Part shown: positions 27,892 to 36,161 of the stretch, piece after piece | Numbering within the stretch: position 1 is the stretch's first letter | How the letters are laid out: every line of letters begins with the position of its first letter | NCBI RefSeq assembly: GCF_003711105.1 | Contig: NZ_CP023865.1 | Span: forward strand, 7,733,001-7,797,000 | Direction: 5' to 3' | Origin: Actinoplanes teichomyceticus ATCC 31121 | GTDB taxonomy: Bacteria; Actinomycetota; Actinomycetes; Mycobacteriales; Micromonosporaceae | Length of the DNA stretch: 64,000 bases | Position numbers and translations under genes: made by a program | Notes under the pieces: generated by a model | Told to the model about the DNA's origin: nothing | Seen by the model: only the letters and a program-made list of their open reading frames with translations | The model's database searches: none

Positions 27892-27918
27892 AGGTCGGCA
27901 TGTTCGCCGTACCGCTGA
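27892..27918 (-). promoter_or_regulatory. candidate FliA/WhiG-type promoter of the flgN operon
   Basis: On the minus strand TCAG (27918-27915), 15 bases and GCCGACCT (27899-27892) match the pattern seen at the other flagellar units. The -10 is 60 bases from the flgN start. Confidence 0.55.
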
Positions 27919-27983
27919 GCGGTTTCCCCCAATCCGCATATATCCGGTTCGGCCGAAAAGCCGGAGAAATCTTCGGAGAATCC

Positions 27984-28011
27984 TCAGTGCCCGTCGGACG
28001 ACCGCCGAAGA
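27984..28011 (+). promoter_or_regulatory. candidate FliA/WhiG-type promoter of fliC
   Basis: TCAG at 27984-27987, a 16-base spacer and GCCGAAGA at 28004-28011 lie 66 bases before the fliC start. The spacer is one base longer than at flgB and fliJ. Confidence 0.5.
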
Positions 28012-28035
28012 GATGAGCGCAACACCACGGCTCAT

Positions 28036-28069
28036 GGACGGGCCGGTTCAAGACCCCAGTCAAGGAGGA
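28036..28069 (+). promoter_or_regulatory. GGA motifs in the fliC leader, candidate CsrA sites
   Basis: The leader has GGA at 28036-28038 and two more at 28064-28066 and 28067-28069 inside the AAGGAGGAA ribosome site. CsrA of Bacillus binds the flagellin leader in this way; csrA and fliW are 3-4 kb away in the same locus. Confidence 0.45.
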
Positions 28070-28077
28070 ATCACCCA

Positions 28078-29289
28078 ATGGGTCTTCGTATCAACCAGAA
28101 CATCGCCGCACAGAACGCCTACCGGAACCTGTCGGTGACCGACAGCCAGATGTCGAAGTCGCTGGAGAAGCTGTCCAGCGGTTTCCGGATCAACCGGGCC
28201 GCGGACGACGCGGCCGGCCTCTCGATCTCCGAGGGGCTGCGGGCGCAGACCGGCGGCCTCAAGGTCGCGGTCCGCAACACCCAGGACGGCATCAGCGTCG
28301 CCCAGACCGCTGAGGGCGCGCTCAACGAGGTCACCTCGATCCTGCAGCGTATGCGTGACCTCTCGGTCCAGGCGTCCAACGGTGGCGCGGCGGACGCCGA
28401 GGCCAAGAAGGCCGCCCAGAAGGAGATCGAGCAGCTCAACTCCGAGCTGACCCGGATCGGCGACACCACCGCGTTCGGTAAGTCGAAGCTGCTCGACGGC
28501 ACCTTCGGCGCGACCAACACGGCCGCGCCCAGCACCAAGAAGGCCGGCATCCCGGCCTCCTCGCAGGCCGGCTACACCTTCAACATCACCGAGGTCGGCG
28601 GCAAGGCCGTCCCCGGTTCCGGCATCGCGGTGACCGTTCCGGCGGTGAGCTCCACCGCGTCGGCGGCGGACGTCGCGGCGACCGTGAACACCGCCCTCAA
28701 GACGGCCCTGCAGGGGGCCGGCTACCAGGGCAACGAGGTCAGCATGCAGGCCTCCGTCGCGGCTGACGGTAGCGGCGCGACCTACACCGTGACCGGCAAC
28801 GGCAAGTTCACCCTGAACGAGTCGGGCACCGGCCTGGCCGACCTGGGCCTCGCCGTCACCACCGGCACGCTGACCGGCGACCAGCCGAACGGCGCGGCCA
28901 GCAACAACGGCCAGTTCCAGGTGGGCGCCAACGCCAACGAGAAGATCAACATCACCATCGGCGCGGTCAACTCGACCGCGCTGGGCACCAACGCGATCGA
29001 CCTGACCAGCGACCCGGACGCCGCGATCACCATCCTGGACCGGGCCATCAGCACGGTCTCCGACCAGCGTGCCTCGCTCGGTGCCACGCAGAACCGGTTC
29101 GAGCACATCATCAACAACCTCAACGTCGCCGTCGAGAACCTGTCGGCGTCGGAGTCCCGGATCCGGGACACCGACATGGCGCAGGAGATGGTCGCGTTCA
29201 CCCGCAACCAGATCCTCACCCAGGCCGGCACGTCGATGCTGTCGCAGGCCAACCAGGCCTCGCAGAACGTGCTCTCGCTGCTGCGCTAA
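28078..29289 (+). CDS. fliC: flagellin
   Basis: Flagellin builds the filament. The 403-residue protein begins [20 protein letters not shown] and has the conserved N-terminal D0/D1 helices through about residue 165 ([30 protein letters not shown]). A Thr-, Ala- and Gly-rich variable domain spans about 165-320. The C-terminal D1/D0 helices end in the canonical [12 protein letters not shown]. Lengths and ends are normal. The AAGGAGGAA ribosome site is strong. A degenerate TcrA box overlaps its stop codon and probably serves fliD. Confidence 0.98.
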   Translation: MGLRINQNIAAQNAYRNLSVTDSQMSKSLEKLSSGFRINRAADDAAGLSISEGLRAQTGGLKVAVRNTQDGISVAQTAEGALNEVTSILQRMRDLSVQASNGGAADAEAKKAAQKEIEQLNSELTRIGDTTAFGKSKLLDGTFGATNTAAPSTKKAGIPASSQAGYTFNITEVGGKAVPGSGIAVTVPAVSSTASAADVAATVNTALKTALQGAGYQGNEVSMQASVAADGSGATYTVTGNGKFTLNESGTGLADLGLAVTTGTLTGDQPNGAASNNGQFQVGANANEKINITIGAVNSTALGTNAIDLTSDPDAAITILDRAISTVSDQRASLGATQNRFEHIINNLNVAVENLSASESRIRDTDMAQEMVAFTRNQILTQAGTSMLSQANQASQNVLSLLR

Positions 29290-29338
29290 CCGAAGTACAA
29301 CCCGTGACAACTGAACCGCCCGCGTAAGCGGCCGAAGA
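29286..29338 (+). promoter_or_regulatory. candidate TcrA-like box and FliA-type promoter of fliD
   Basis: CTAACCG-AAGT-ACAACCC (29286-29303) is a 10/14 match to two GCAACCG units at 11-bp period. It is followed after exactly 8 bp by TGAA (29312-29315), 15 bases and GCCGAAGA (29331-29338). The geometry is identical to the perfect case at flgB. The box overlaps the fliC stop codon. Confidence 0.5.
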
Positions 29339-29340
29339 GG

Positions 29341-29370
29341 TGGGGGTAGCCGGACGATCGGCTACCCCCA
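29341..29370 (+). terminator. 12-bp perfect hairpin between fliC and fliD
   Basis: TGGGGGTAGCCG (29341-29352) pairs perfectly with 29359-29370 around a 6-base loop. It is the likely fliC terminator. It lies just behind the putative fliD -10, so it might instead form part of the fliD leader. Confidence 0.75.
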
Positions 29371-29414
29371 CCGCATGTCACACCGCCCCACCCCGGCAAC
29401 CGAAAGGCGATACC

Positions 29415-30788
29415 GTGACCAGTTCCGTCGATGGCCTCGTCAGCGGTCTCAGCACCTCCTCGATGATCACGCAGCTCATGCAGGTCGAGGCTGCTTCGCA
29501 GACCCGCCTCAAGACCAAGGTGAAGACGGCCCAGACGGCGGTCAGCTCGTACCAGTCGGTCAACAGCAAGCTGCTCACGCTCAACTCGGCCGCCGACGAT
29601 CTGGGGCAGCTGCCCACCTGGCGGGCGGTCAAGGCCACCGCCAGCTCCAGCTCGGTGACCGCCACCTCGACCGGGGGCACCAACACCGCCGCCGGCAGCA
29701 CCACGTTCGACGTCGTCGAGCTCGCCAAGGCGCAGGTGTCGACGCTGTCGGTGGACCCGACCGCCCCGATCACCACGGCCAGCAGCATCCGCGTCCAGAT
29801 CGGCAGCGCCGATCCGGTCGACATCCAGCTCGGCCCGGACAAGTCCGCGGCCGGGGTCGCGGCGGCGATCAACGCCAAGGGGATCGCGGTCAAGGCCGGC
29901 GTGGTGACCACCGGCGGCAGCCAGAACATCCTGCAGCTGAGCGGCACCAAGACCGGCTCGTCGAACGCCTTCACGGTCACCGGGCTGAACTTCGGCGACC
30001 CGGTCGTCGCGGCCACCGACGCCAAGCTGCGGGTCGGCGCGCTGGACGGCGACGGCAACCTGACCGCCGGCAGCTACGAGGTCACCAGCGCCACCAACAC
30101 CTTCACCGGGCTGCTCACCGGGGTGTCGGTGACGGTCTCGAAGAAGGAGACCGGGGTCACCGTCAACGCCGAGGCGGACGTCAGCGGCATCGCCGCCAAG
30201 TTCCAGGCGCTGGTGGACGCGGCCAACGCGGCGCTGACCGAGGTCACCGCCCAGACCAAGTACGACCCGGACACCAAGACCGGCTCCCCCCTCACCGGCG
30301 ACTTCGCCGTCCGCCAGCTGAGCCAGACCATCATGAGCGCGATCAGCGGCGGGCTGACCTACGCCAACCCGGACTACGTCAAGCCGGCCGCCGGCAGCGG
30401 GCTGCCCGAGGAAACCGAGACCAACAGGAAGAACGTCGTCTTCGGCAGCCTCTCCCGACTGGGCATCCAGCTGGACCGCAGCGGCCAGCTGACCTTCGAC
30501 GCGGCGAAGTTCACCGCGGCGTACAACGCCGACCCGACGAAGATCCAGCAGGCCGGCATCGGCTTCGCGGACAACTTCGAGGCCATGGCCACGAAGCAGA
30601 CGACGAGCATCTCGGCAGTGATCAACGGCCGGAAGACCGAGATCGACTCGATGAACTCGCAGATCGCCAACTGGGACACCCGGCTGGCGGCCAAGCGTGA
30701 GTCACTGCAGAAGCAGTACACCGGCCTGGAGACCGCGCTCGGCAAGCTGAAGAACCAGTCCAACTGGCTCGCCGGCCAGCTCGGCTGA
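29415..30788 (+). CDS. fliD: flagellar filament cap protein FliD (HAP2)
   Basis: FliD caps the growing filament and helps flagellin fold. The 457-residue protein starts TSSVDGLVSGLSTSSMITQL, which is typical, and ends in a coiled coil (SQIANWDTRLAAKRESLQKQ, then TGLETALGKLKNQSNWLAGQ). GTG 29415 opens the conserved N-terminus after GAAAGG. fliS follows 53 bp later. Confidence 0.95.
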   Translation: MTSSVDGLVSGLSTSSMITQLMQVEAASQTRLKTKVKTAQTAVSSYQSVNSKLLTLNSAADDLGQLPTWRAVKATASSSSVTATSTGGTNTAAGSTTFDVVELAKAQVSTLSVDPTAPITTASSIRVQIGSADPVDIQLGPDKSAAGVAAAINAKGIAVKAGVVTTGGSQNILQLSGTKTGSSNAFTVTGLNFGDPVVAATDAKLRVGALDGDGNLTAGSYEVTSATNTFTGLLTGVSVTVSKKETGVTVNAEADVSGIAAKFQALVDAANAALTEVTAQTKYDPDTKTGSPLTGDFAVRQLSQTIMSAISGGLTYANPDYVKPAAGSGLPEETETNRKNVVFGSLSRLGIQLDRSGQLTFDAAKFTAAYNADPTKIQQAGIGFADNFEAMATKQTTSISAVINGRKTEIDSMNSQIANWDTRLAAKRESLQKQYTGLETALGKLKNQSNWLAGQLG

Positions 30789-30841
30789 GCACTCTCCGGA
30801 GCACCGACCGCAGCACCGATCCGCAACTGGGGGAAAGATCG

Positions 30842-31216
30842 ATGACCGCGCCAAACCTGCGCAACCGCTATCTCGACGACTCGATCAGCACGGCTTCGCC
30901 GGCGAAGTTGCTGCTGATGCTCTACGACCGCCTGGTTCTCGACCTCATGCAGGGTGAGGAGGCGCTGCGGAACGGGAAGCGCGAGGAGGCCCACCAGCGG
31001 ATCACCCACGCCCAGGACATCATCCTGGAGCTGCGGACCACGCTCCACGTCGACGCCTGGGACGGCGCGCCGGGGCTGGCCAACCTGTACGGCTTCCTGC
31101 TCACCGAGCTGATCGGCGCGAACATCGCGCGCAGCCCGGAGCGGGTGGCCGCCTGCCGTGACCTGATCGAGCCGCTGCGCGACGCGTGGCGCGAGGCCGC
31201 CCTCGCAGCCGGGTGA
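30842..31216 (+). CDS. fliS: flagellin export chaperone FliS
   Basis: FliS binds the C-terminal helix of flagellin and prevents early polymerisation. The 124-residue four-helix protein has the family start (RNRYLDDSISTASPAKLLLM, LYDRLVLDLMQGEEAL) and usual length. ATG 30842 follows GGGGGAAAGAT. Its stop overlaps the next gene by 4 bp (GTGA), which implies coupling. Confidence 0.95.
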   Translation: MTAPNLRNRYLDDSISTASPAKLLLMLYDRLVLDLMQGEEALRNGKREEAHQRITHAQDIILELRTTLHVDAWDGAPGLANLYGFLLTELIGANIARSPERVAACRDLIEPLRDAWREAALAAG

Positions 31217-31545
31217 GCACCGGCATGGGCCAGGACTGGCGGGGCGCCTGGTCGGCGGCCCTCGACGAACTGGAGATGGACGTCGCGGCGGTCGAGGCCA
31301 TGCTCGCCGACGAGCACCGCCACGCCGAGACGCCCCCGGCCGACCTCTGGAAGCCGCCCACCGAACTGGGCGCGCTGCCGCTGGAGCTGCGGCCGCGTGC
31401 GGACGAGATCCTCACCCGGCAGCTGGCCGCGGCGGAGGAGATCGCCAGGCGGCTCACCGCGAACCGCCAGCAGTCGGCGATGACCGCCCGGATCGAGACC
31501 GGCGAGGCGGTCAAACGCCCGGTCTACCTCGACTGCGCCATGTGA
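31213..31545 (+). CDS. small helical protein in the FliT position
   Basis: The 110-residue protein follows fliS with a 4-bp overlap, the place where many bacteria carry fliT, a chaperone for FliD. It is predicted largely helical (WRGAWSAALDELEMDVAAVE, AMLADEHRHAE, DEILTRQLAAAEEIARRL), which fits a FliT-like coiled coil. No residue signature makes the family sure. GTG 31213 is fixed by the overlap and by the ribosome site inside fliS. A strong hairpin follows it at once. Confidence 0.65.
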   Translation: MSTGMGQDWRGAWSAALDELEMDVAAVEAMLADEHRHAETPPADLWKPPTELGALPLELRPRADEILTRQLAAAEEIARRLTANRQQSAMTARIETGEAVKRPVYLDCAM

Positions 31546-31552
31546 GCACGAA

Positions 31553-31593
31553 CGAACGTCCCGGATCCCCGCCCGTGGGGTCCGGGACGTTCG
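31553..31593 (+). terminator. terminator after the fliD-fliS unit
   Basis: A 17-bp stem with a single-base bulge (31553-31570 with 31577-31593) closes a 6-base loop. It directly precedes the TcrA box of the flgB operon and insulates the two units. Confidence 0.8.
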
Positions 31594-31596
31594 TGT

Positions 31597-31651
31597 GTGC
31601 AACCGCGCGGCAACCGTCTGACACTCAGCGGATCGTCGGGCACGCCGAACT
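31597..31651 (+). promoter_or_regulatory. perfect TcrA box with a FliA/WhiG-type promoter for the flgB operon
   Basis: GCAACCG-CGCG-GCAACCG fills 31599-31616. Eight bases later TCAG (31625-31628), a 15-base spacer and GCCGAACT (31644-31651) follow. The repeat equals the TcrA box that I recall from Actinoplanes missouriensis, nnGCA(A/C)CCG-n4-GCA(A/C)CCGn. The flgB start is 75 bp downstream of the -10. Confidence 0.75.
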
Positions 31652-31725
31652 GCATGGTACGAGCACGGATTGCTCAACCGAACAGCCATGGATCGGCGCC
31701 CAGACGGATCGACCAGGAGCTGCAA

Positions 31726-32073
31726 GTGTTCGACGACATCTCTTCGTCTGCACTGCGCGTCGCTGTCACCGGCCTGTCGGCCCGGCAGAACGCCATTGCC
31801 AACAACATCGCGAACGTCGAGACCCCGGGCTTCCGGGCCCGTAAGGTCAAGTTCGAGGAGGCGCTCCAGGGCGCCATCGCCCGTGGCCGGTCGCCCCTCG
31901 GTGTGAACCCGAGCGTGCAGACGTCGCTGGAGCCCACCCGTCTCAACGGCAACAACGTCAACCTCGACGAGGAGACGCTGTCGCACATCGACACCACGAT
32001 GCGCTACCAGCTCACCCTGCGGGCCATCGACAGCAAGTACGGTCTGCTGCGCGACGCCATCAAGGGAGCCTGA
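31726..32073 (+). CDS. flgB: flagellar proximal rod protein FlgB
   Basis: FlgB forms part of the proximal rod that crosses the peptidoglycan. The 115-residue protein has the rod signature LSARQNAIANNIANVETPGF and the C-terminal LDEETLSHIDTTMRYQLTL helix. GTG 31726 follows AGGAG at 7 bases; the frame is open from 31597 but that part overlaps the TcrA box and promoter. It opens the flgB-C-fliE-F-G-H-I operon. Confidence 0.95.
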   Translation: MFDDISSSALRVAVTGLSARQNAIANNIANVETPGFRARKVKFEEALQGAIARGRSPLGVNPSVQTSLEPTRLNGNNVNLDEETLSHIDTTMRYQLTLRAIDSKYGLLRDAIKGA

Positions 32074-32075
32074 GG

Positions 32076-32468
32076 ATGAGCATCTTCAACGCCATCGGGG
32101 TCGCCGGCACCGGCGTGACGGTCTACCGCAAGTGGCTGGACGCGGTCTCCGACAACATCGCGAACATGAACAACACCAGCCGTACCTCCGAGGGCGCGTT
32201 CCAGGCCCGTTACGTGCAGGCCCGGTCCGCGCAGGACGGCAACGGCGCCGAGGTGGCGGGGGTGCAGCTCGGCAGCGCCGAGGGGATCCTCGCCTACGAG
32301 CCGGACAACCCGCTCGCCGACGCCGAGGGCTACGTGCGCCGGCCGGACATCGACATGGGCAGCCAGATGGCTCAGATGATCATGGCGCAGCGTTCCTACC
32401 AGGCGAACCTGTCGGTCGTCGACCGGGCGCGGGACGCCTACACGGCCGCCATCAACCTCGGGAAGTGA
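32076..32468 (+). CDS. flgC: flagellar proximal rod protein FlgC
   Basis: FlgC is the second proximal rod subunit. The 130-residue protein has the rod motif WLDAVSDNIANMNNTSRTSE and the YVRRPDIDMGSQMAQMIMAQ segment, followed by RSYQANLSVVDRARD. Its length is normal. ATG 32076 lies 2 bp after the flgB stop. The equivalents of flgF and flgG are not present in the window. Confidence 0.95.
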   Translation: MSIFNAIGVAGTGVTVYRKWLDAVSDNIANMNNTSRTSEGAFQARYVQARSAQDGNGAEVAGVQLGSAEGILAYEPDNPLADAEGYVRRPDIDMGSQMAQMIMAQRSYQANLSVVDRARDAYTAAINLGK

Positions 32469-32470
32469 TC

Positions 32471-32806
32471 ATGATCAACCCTATCGGCGCGGTCTCCGGT
32501 TTCACCGGAATCTCCGGCATCTCGGGAATGTCCGGTATTTCGGATGAGTTGGACTTCACCGAGGCGGCCAAGACGCCCAGCCCGAACACCGACTTCGCCC
32601 GGATGCTCTCCAAGGGCCTGGAAAGCGTGCAGGACGCCCAGGACAAGGCCAGCGACCTGGCCGTCCAGGTGGCCAACGGAACGCTCCAGGACCCGGCCCA
32701 GTACACGATGGCCGCCAACGAGGCGTCCCTCGGGCTCCAGATGACACTCGCCATCCGCAACAAGGCCGTCGAAGCCTTCCAAGAGATCATGAGGATGCAG
32801 GCCTGA
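32471..32806 (+). CDS. fliE: flagellar hook-basal body complex protein FliE
   Basis: FliE connects the MS ring to the rod and is the first exported rod subunit. The 111-residue protein has the typical C-terminal half (DFARMLSKGLESVQDAQDKA, TMAANEASLGLQMTLAIRNK, AVEAFQEIMRMQA). The N-terminal 35 residues are Gly-, Ser- and Ile-rich. ATG 32471 lies 2 bp after the flgC stop, and fliF begins 1 bp after its end. Confidence 0.93.
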   Translation: MINPIGAVSGFTGISGISGMSGISDELDFTEAAKTPSPNTDFARMLSKGLESVQDAQDKASDLAVQVANGTLQDPAQYTMAANEASLGLQMTLAIRNKAVEAFQEIMRMQA

Positions 32807-32807
32807 T

Positions 32808-34424
32808 ATGACTGACCGCCTTCCCGCACCGGTACGCCGCATCACGGACACCTTCAAGTCCTTCACGCCGGGACAGAAGGCTGTCACGATCTTCGCGGTT
32901 CTGGCCATCCTCGTCGGCGGGTACTTCTTCGCCACGTGGGCGGCGAAACCGTCGTACGCGATCCTCTTCAACAACCTGTCGACGAAGGACGCCAGCGCCA
33001 TCGTCGAGTCCCTGCAGAAATCCGGCACCTCCTACGAGCTGGCGAACGACGGCCAGACCATCATGGTGCCGCGGGACCAGGTGAACACCCTGCGGCTGCA
33101 GCTCTCCGGCGAGGGCCTGCCGAACGACGAGGGCACCGGGTACTCGCTGCTGGACCAGCAGGGCATCACCACCAGCGACTTCATGCAGCACGCGAACTAC
33201 CAGCGGGCGATGGAGGGCGAGCTGGCCAAGACGATCAAGTCGATCGACGGCGTCGAGGCGGCCACCGTGCACCTGGTGATGCCGGAGAAGGACGTCTTCG
33301 CCGACACCGAGGCCAAGCCGACCGCGTCGGTGCTGGTCGCCTCGAAGGCCAGCGACCCGCTCAGCGGCGACCAGGTGCAGGCCATTGTGCACCTGGTCGC
33401 GTCGAGCGTCGAAGGGCTGGACCCGACCCAGGTCACCGTGGCCGGCGCGGACGGCAAGATTCTCTCCACGGGCGGCGGGGCGGCCGTCGCCACCGGCGGG
33501 GACAGCGGCTCCGAGGCGCAGACCGTCCAGTTCCAGAACCGGATGAACGCCTCGCTGCAGGCCATGCTCGACCGCCTGGTCGGCCCCGGGCACGCGGTCG
33601 TCACCACGACCGCCGACCTGGACTTCGACCAGACCGAGACGCGCAGCAAGAAGTACAGCTCGGACCCGTCCCTGCCGTCGCTCTCCGAGACCACCAGCTC
33701 GGAGACCTACAGCGGCAGCGGCACCGGCAACGGCGGCGTGCTCGGCCCGGACAACATCCAGGTGCCGAACGGCGCCGGCTCCAACGGCCAGTACGCCAAC
33801 AAGAACGAGGCCCGCAACAACGCCCTGAACGAGGTGGTGGAGACCCGCCAGAGGGCGCCGGGCAGCATCCGCCGGCTCAACGTGGCGGTCCTGCTGGACA
33901 GCACCACCGCGGCCTCGGTCGACCCGACCCAGGTCCAGCAGCTGGTCAGTTCGGCGGCCGGCATCGACGCCACCCGTGGCGACTCGATCGCGGTCAGCGC
34001 CATGCCGTTCGACAACAGCGCGGCCCAGGCGGCCCGGGACGAGCTGGCGGCCGCGGCGGCCGCCGAGAAGCAGAACAAGCAGCTCACGCTGATCAAGACC
34101 GCGGCGCTCGCCCTCGTGGTGCTGATCCTGATCCTGCTGGCCTGGCGGGCCAGCCGGCGCGCCAAGCGGCGCCAGCAGCTCACCGCCGAGGAGCGGGCGC
34201 ACCTGGAGGAGATGCAGGCCGCGCTGGACGCACAGCGGCAGGCCGAGCTGGAGGCGACCCAGGCCATGCACGCGGCCGGGATGCTCGAGGGCATCGCGCC
34301 CGAGGAGCACAACGAGGCCCGCGAGGAACGGCACCGCGAGATCGAGCAGATGGTCAAGGACAAGCCGGACGAGATGGCGACGCTGCTACGCGGCTGGATG
34401 TCCGCCGACGCGACCCACCACTGA
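32808..34424 (+). CDS. fliF: flagellar MS-ring protein FliF
   Basis: FliF forms the membrane MS ring that houses the export gate and carries FliG. The 538-residue protein has membrane helices at about residues 23-43 (AVTIFAVLAILVGGYFFATW) and about 425-445 (ALALVVLILILLAW). The ring-building motifs of the YscJ/FliF fold lie between them (YELANDGQTIMVPRDQV, GVEAATVHLVMPEKDVF). The C-terminal cytoplasmic tail that binds FliG is present. ATG 32808 is 1 bp after fliE. Confidence 0.96.
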   Translation: MTDRLPAPVRRITDTFKSFTPGQKAVTIFAVLAILVGGYFFATWAAKPSYAILFNNLSTKDASAIVESLQKSGTSYELANDGQTIMVPRDQVNTLRLQLSGEGLPNDEGTGYSLLDQQGITTSDFMQHANYQRAMEGELAKTIKSIDGVEAATVHLVMPEKDVFADTEAKPTASVLVASKASDPLSGDQVQAIVHLVASSVEGLDPTQVTVAGADGKILSTGGGAAVATGGDSGSEAQTVQFQNRMNASLQAMLDRLVGPGHAVVTTTADLDFDQTETRSKKYSSDPSLPSLSETTSSETYSGSGTGNGGVLGPDNIQVPNGAGSNGQYANKNEARNNALNEVVETRQRAPGSIRRLNVAVLLDSTTAASVDPTQVQQLVSSAAGIDATRGDSIAVSAMPFDNSAAQAARDELAAAAAAEKQNKQLTLIKTAALALVVLILILLAWRASRRAKRRQQLTAEERAHLEEMQAALDAQRQAELEATQAMHAAGMLEGIAPEEHNEAREERHREIEQMVKDKPDEMATLLRGWMSADATHH

Positions 34425-34460
34425 CCCCCACAGCAGGCAAGACGGTTCGAGGAGTAGGCG

Positions 34461-35486
34461 TTGACCACACCCGCGCTCACCACGCTCTCCATGACGGGCG
34501 TCCGTAAGGCCGCGATAATGCTCGTCCAGTTCGGCAAGGAACAGTCCGCGCAGGTGCTGGCGAACATGACCGAGAAGGAGGTCGAGCAGCTCTCCGCCGA
34601 GGTGGCCCGGCTGGGCAAGCTCGACCCGGTCCAGGTCGACGACGTGATGGACGAGTTCTACGCCATGGCGACCACCCGGTACGCCGGGTCCGGCGGCATG
34701 GACTACGCCCGTGAGCTGCTGGAGGCGTCGCTCGGCAAGGAGCGGGCGGCGCTCATCCTGGACCGGCTCGAGGCGTCGATGAACGACATCCCGTTCAACT
34801 TCCTCAGCAACGCGGACCCCCGGCAACTGCTGTCCTACGTGCAGTACGAACATCCGCAGACGATCGCGCTGGTGCTCGCCCACATCCCGGCCGGCCTGGC
34901 CTCGTCGATCCTGGCCGGACTGCCGCTGGAGGTGCAGACCGAGGTCGCGCACCGTATCGCGATCATGGACCGTACCTCGCCGGACATCATCCGCCAGGTG
35001 GAGAGCGCACTGCAGCGCAAGCTCTCCAGCGTGCTGCAGCCGGACGAGCTCTCCACCGTCGGCGGCCTGCAGCCGCTGGTGGAGATCATCAACCGGGCCG
35101 ACCGGACCACGGAGCGGCTCATCCTGGAGGCCCTGGACGCCCGCAGCCCCGAGCTGGCCGAGGAGATCCGGCGCCGGATGTTCATGTTCGAGGACATCGT
35201 GAACCTGGAGGACCGGGCGGTTCAGCTGGTGCTGCGCCAGGTGGAGCCGGCCGACCTGGCCACCGCGCTCAAGGGCGTCCCGGAGACGGTGCGCGACAAG
35301 GTCACCAAGAACCTGTCCGAGCGCGGCCGGGAGAACCTGCTCGAGGAGATGGACCTGCTCGGCCCGGTCAAGGTCAAGATGGTCGAGGAGGCACAGGCGA
35401 AGATCGTCAGTGTCATCCGCACCCTGGAGGACTCCGGCCAGATCGAGATCCAGCGCGGCGGCGAGGCCGATGAGCTCATCGCCTGA
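34461..35486 (+). CDS. fliG: flagellar motor switch protein FliG
   Basis: FliG transmits torque from MotA and sets the direction of rotation. The 341-residue protein contains the EHPQTIALVLAHIP motif in the middle domain. Charged torque residues lie in the C-terminal domain (FMFEDIVNLEDRAVQLVLRQ). TTG 34461 follows GAGGAG at 6 bases and gives the usual start; no better codon is near. Its last 17 bp overlap fliH. Confidence 0.96.
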   Translation: MTTPALTTLSMTGVRKAAIMLVQFGKEQSAQVLANMTEKEVEQLSAEVARLGKLDPVQVDDVMDEFYAMATTRYAGSGGMDYARELLEASLGKERAALILDRLEASMNDIPFNFLSNADPRQLLSYVQYEHPQTIALVLAHIPAGLASSILAGLPLEVQTEVAHRIAIMDRTSPDIIRQVESALQRKLSSVLQPDELSTVGGLQPLVEIINRADRTTERLILEALDARSPELAEEIRRRMFMFEDIVNLEDRAVQLVLRQVEPADLATALKGVPETVRDKVTKNLSERGRENLLEEMDLLGPVKVKMVEEAQAKIVSVIRTLEDSGQIEIQRGGEADELIA

Positions 35487-36138
35487 CCGCCCGGTGATCC
35501 GCGGCGCGGTGGCGGACAACGCCACCGCCGCCCGGTTCGCCACCGACCTGCGCCGGCCGGACCCCAACGATCCGAAACTGCTGGAGGAAGCGAAGCAGCA
35601 GGCCCGGACCACCGGGTACGCCGAAGGGTGGGCGCAGGGCAAGCGCGACGCCGCGATGGCCGCCGAGGCCGGCGCGGCGCGCGCGCTGGCGGCCGAGGAA
35701 CAGCACGAACAGCGGCGTACGGCGGCGCTCGCGCATGCCGTGAACGCGCTCGGCAGGGCCGTCACCGAGCTGGAGAACCAGCTCATGCCCACCTTCACCG
35801 AACTGCAGGAACTCGTGCTGGCCAGCGCGTTCGAGCTGGCCGAGGCGATCGTCGGGCGCAGCCTGCACGACGATCCGGAACGCGGCCGGGACGCGCTGCG
35901 CCGGGCGATGACCGCCGCACCGGAACAGGGCAACGTGGTGGTACGCCTGCACCCGGACGACTACCGGAACCTGGTCGGCGACACCGGCGGTGTCTTCGAC
36001 TACCAGGGCCGGCAGATCAGCCTGCAGGCCGATCCCACCCTCCAGCCCGGCGACGCGATCGCCGAGACCGGGACCGCGACCGTCGACGCGACGGTGGCCG
36101 CGGCGGTCGCGCGCGCCCGGGAAGCCCTGCGGATCTGA
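35470..36138 (+). CDS. fliH: flagellar export ATPase regulator FliH
   Basis: FliH binds and restrains the ATPase FliI and carries it to the export gate. The 222-residue protein has a helical middle (GYAEGWAQGKRDAAMAAEAG) and a C-terminal domain like the V-ATPase E subunit (LASAFELAEAIVGRSL, VVVRLHPDDYRNL). ATG 35470 lies within the fliG end (17-bp overlap). The short basic extension upstream in the open frame is a fliG shadow. Confidence 0.9.
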   Translation: MSSSPDRPVIRGAVADNATAARFATDLRRPDPNDPKLLEEAKQQARTTGYAEGWAQGKRDAAMAAEAGAARALAAEEQHEQRRTAALAHAVNALGRAVTELENQLMPTFTELQELVLASAFELAEAIVGRSLHDDPERGRDALRRAMTAAPEQGNVVVRLHPDDYRNLVGDTGGVFDYQGRQISLQADPTLQPGDAIAETGTATVDATVAAAVARAREALRI

Positions 36139-36161
36139 CCAGCCGACGAAGGGCCGCCGCG

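Noticed and set aside
26219-28138. 639-codon plus-strand frame across flgK and flgN
   Set aside because: Its sequence is low-complexity antisense of flgK and runs into fliC in the wrong frame.
30801-30819. GCACCGA repeated before fliS
   Set aside because: The period is 12 bp and the core lacks CCG, so it is not the TcrA pattern.
32787-34334. 515-codon minus-strand frame opposite fliF
   Set aside because: Antisense shadow without motifs; fliF is intact on the other strand.
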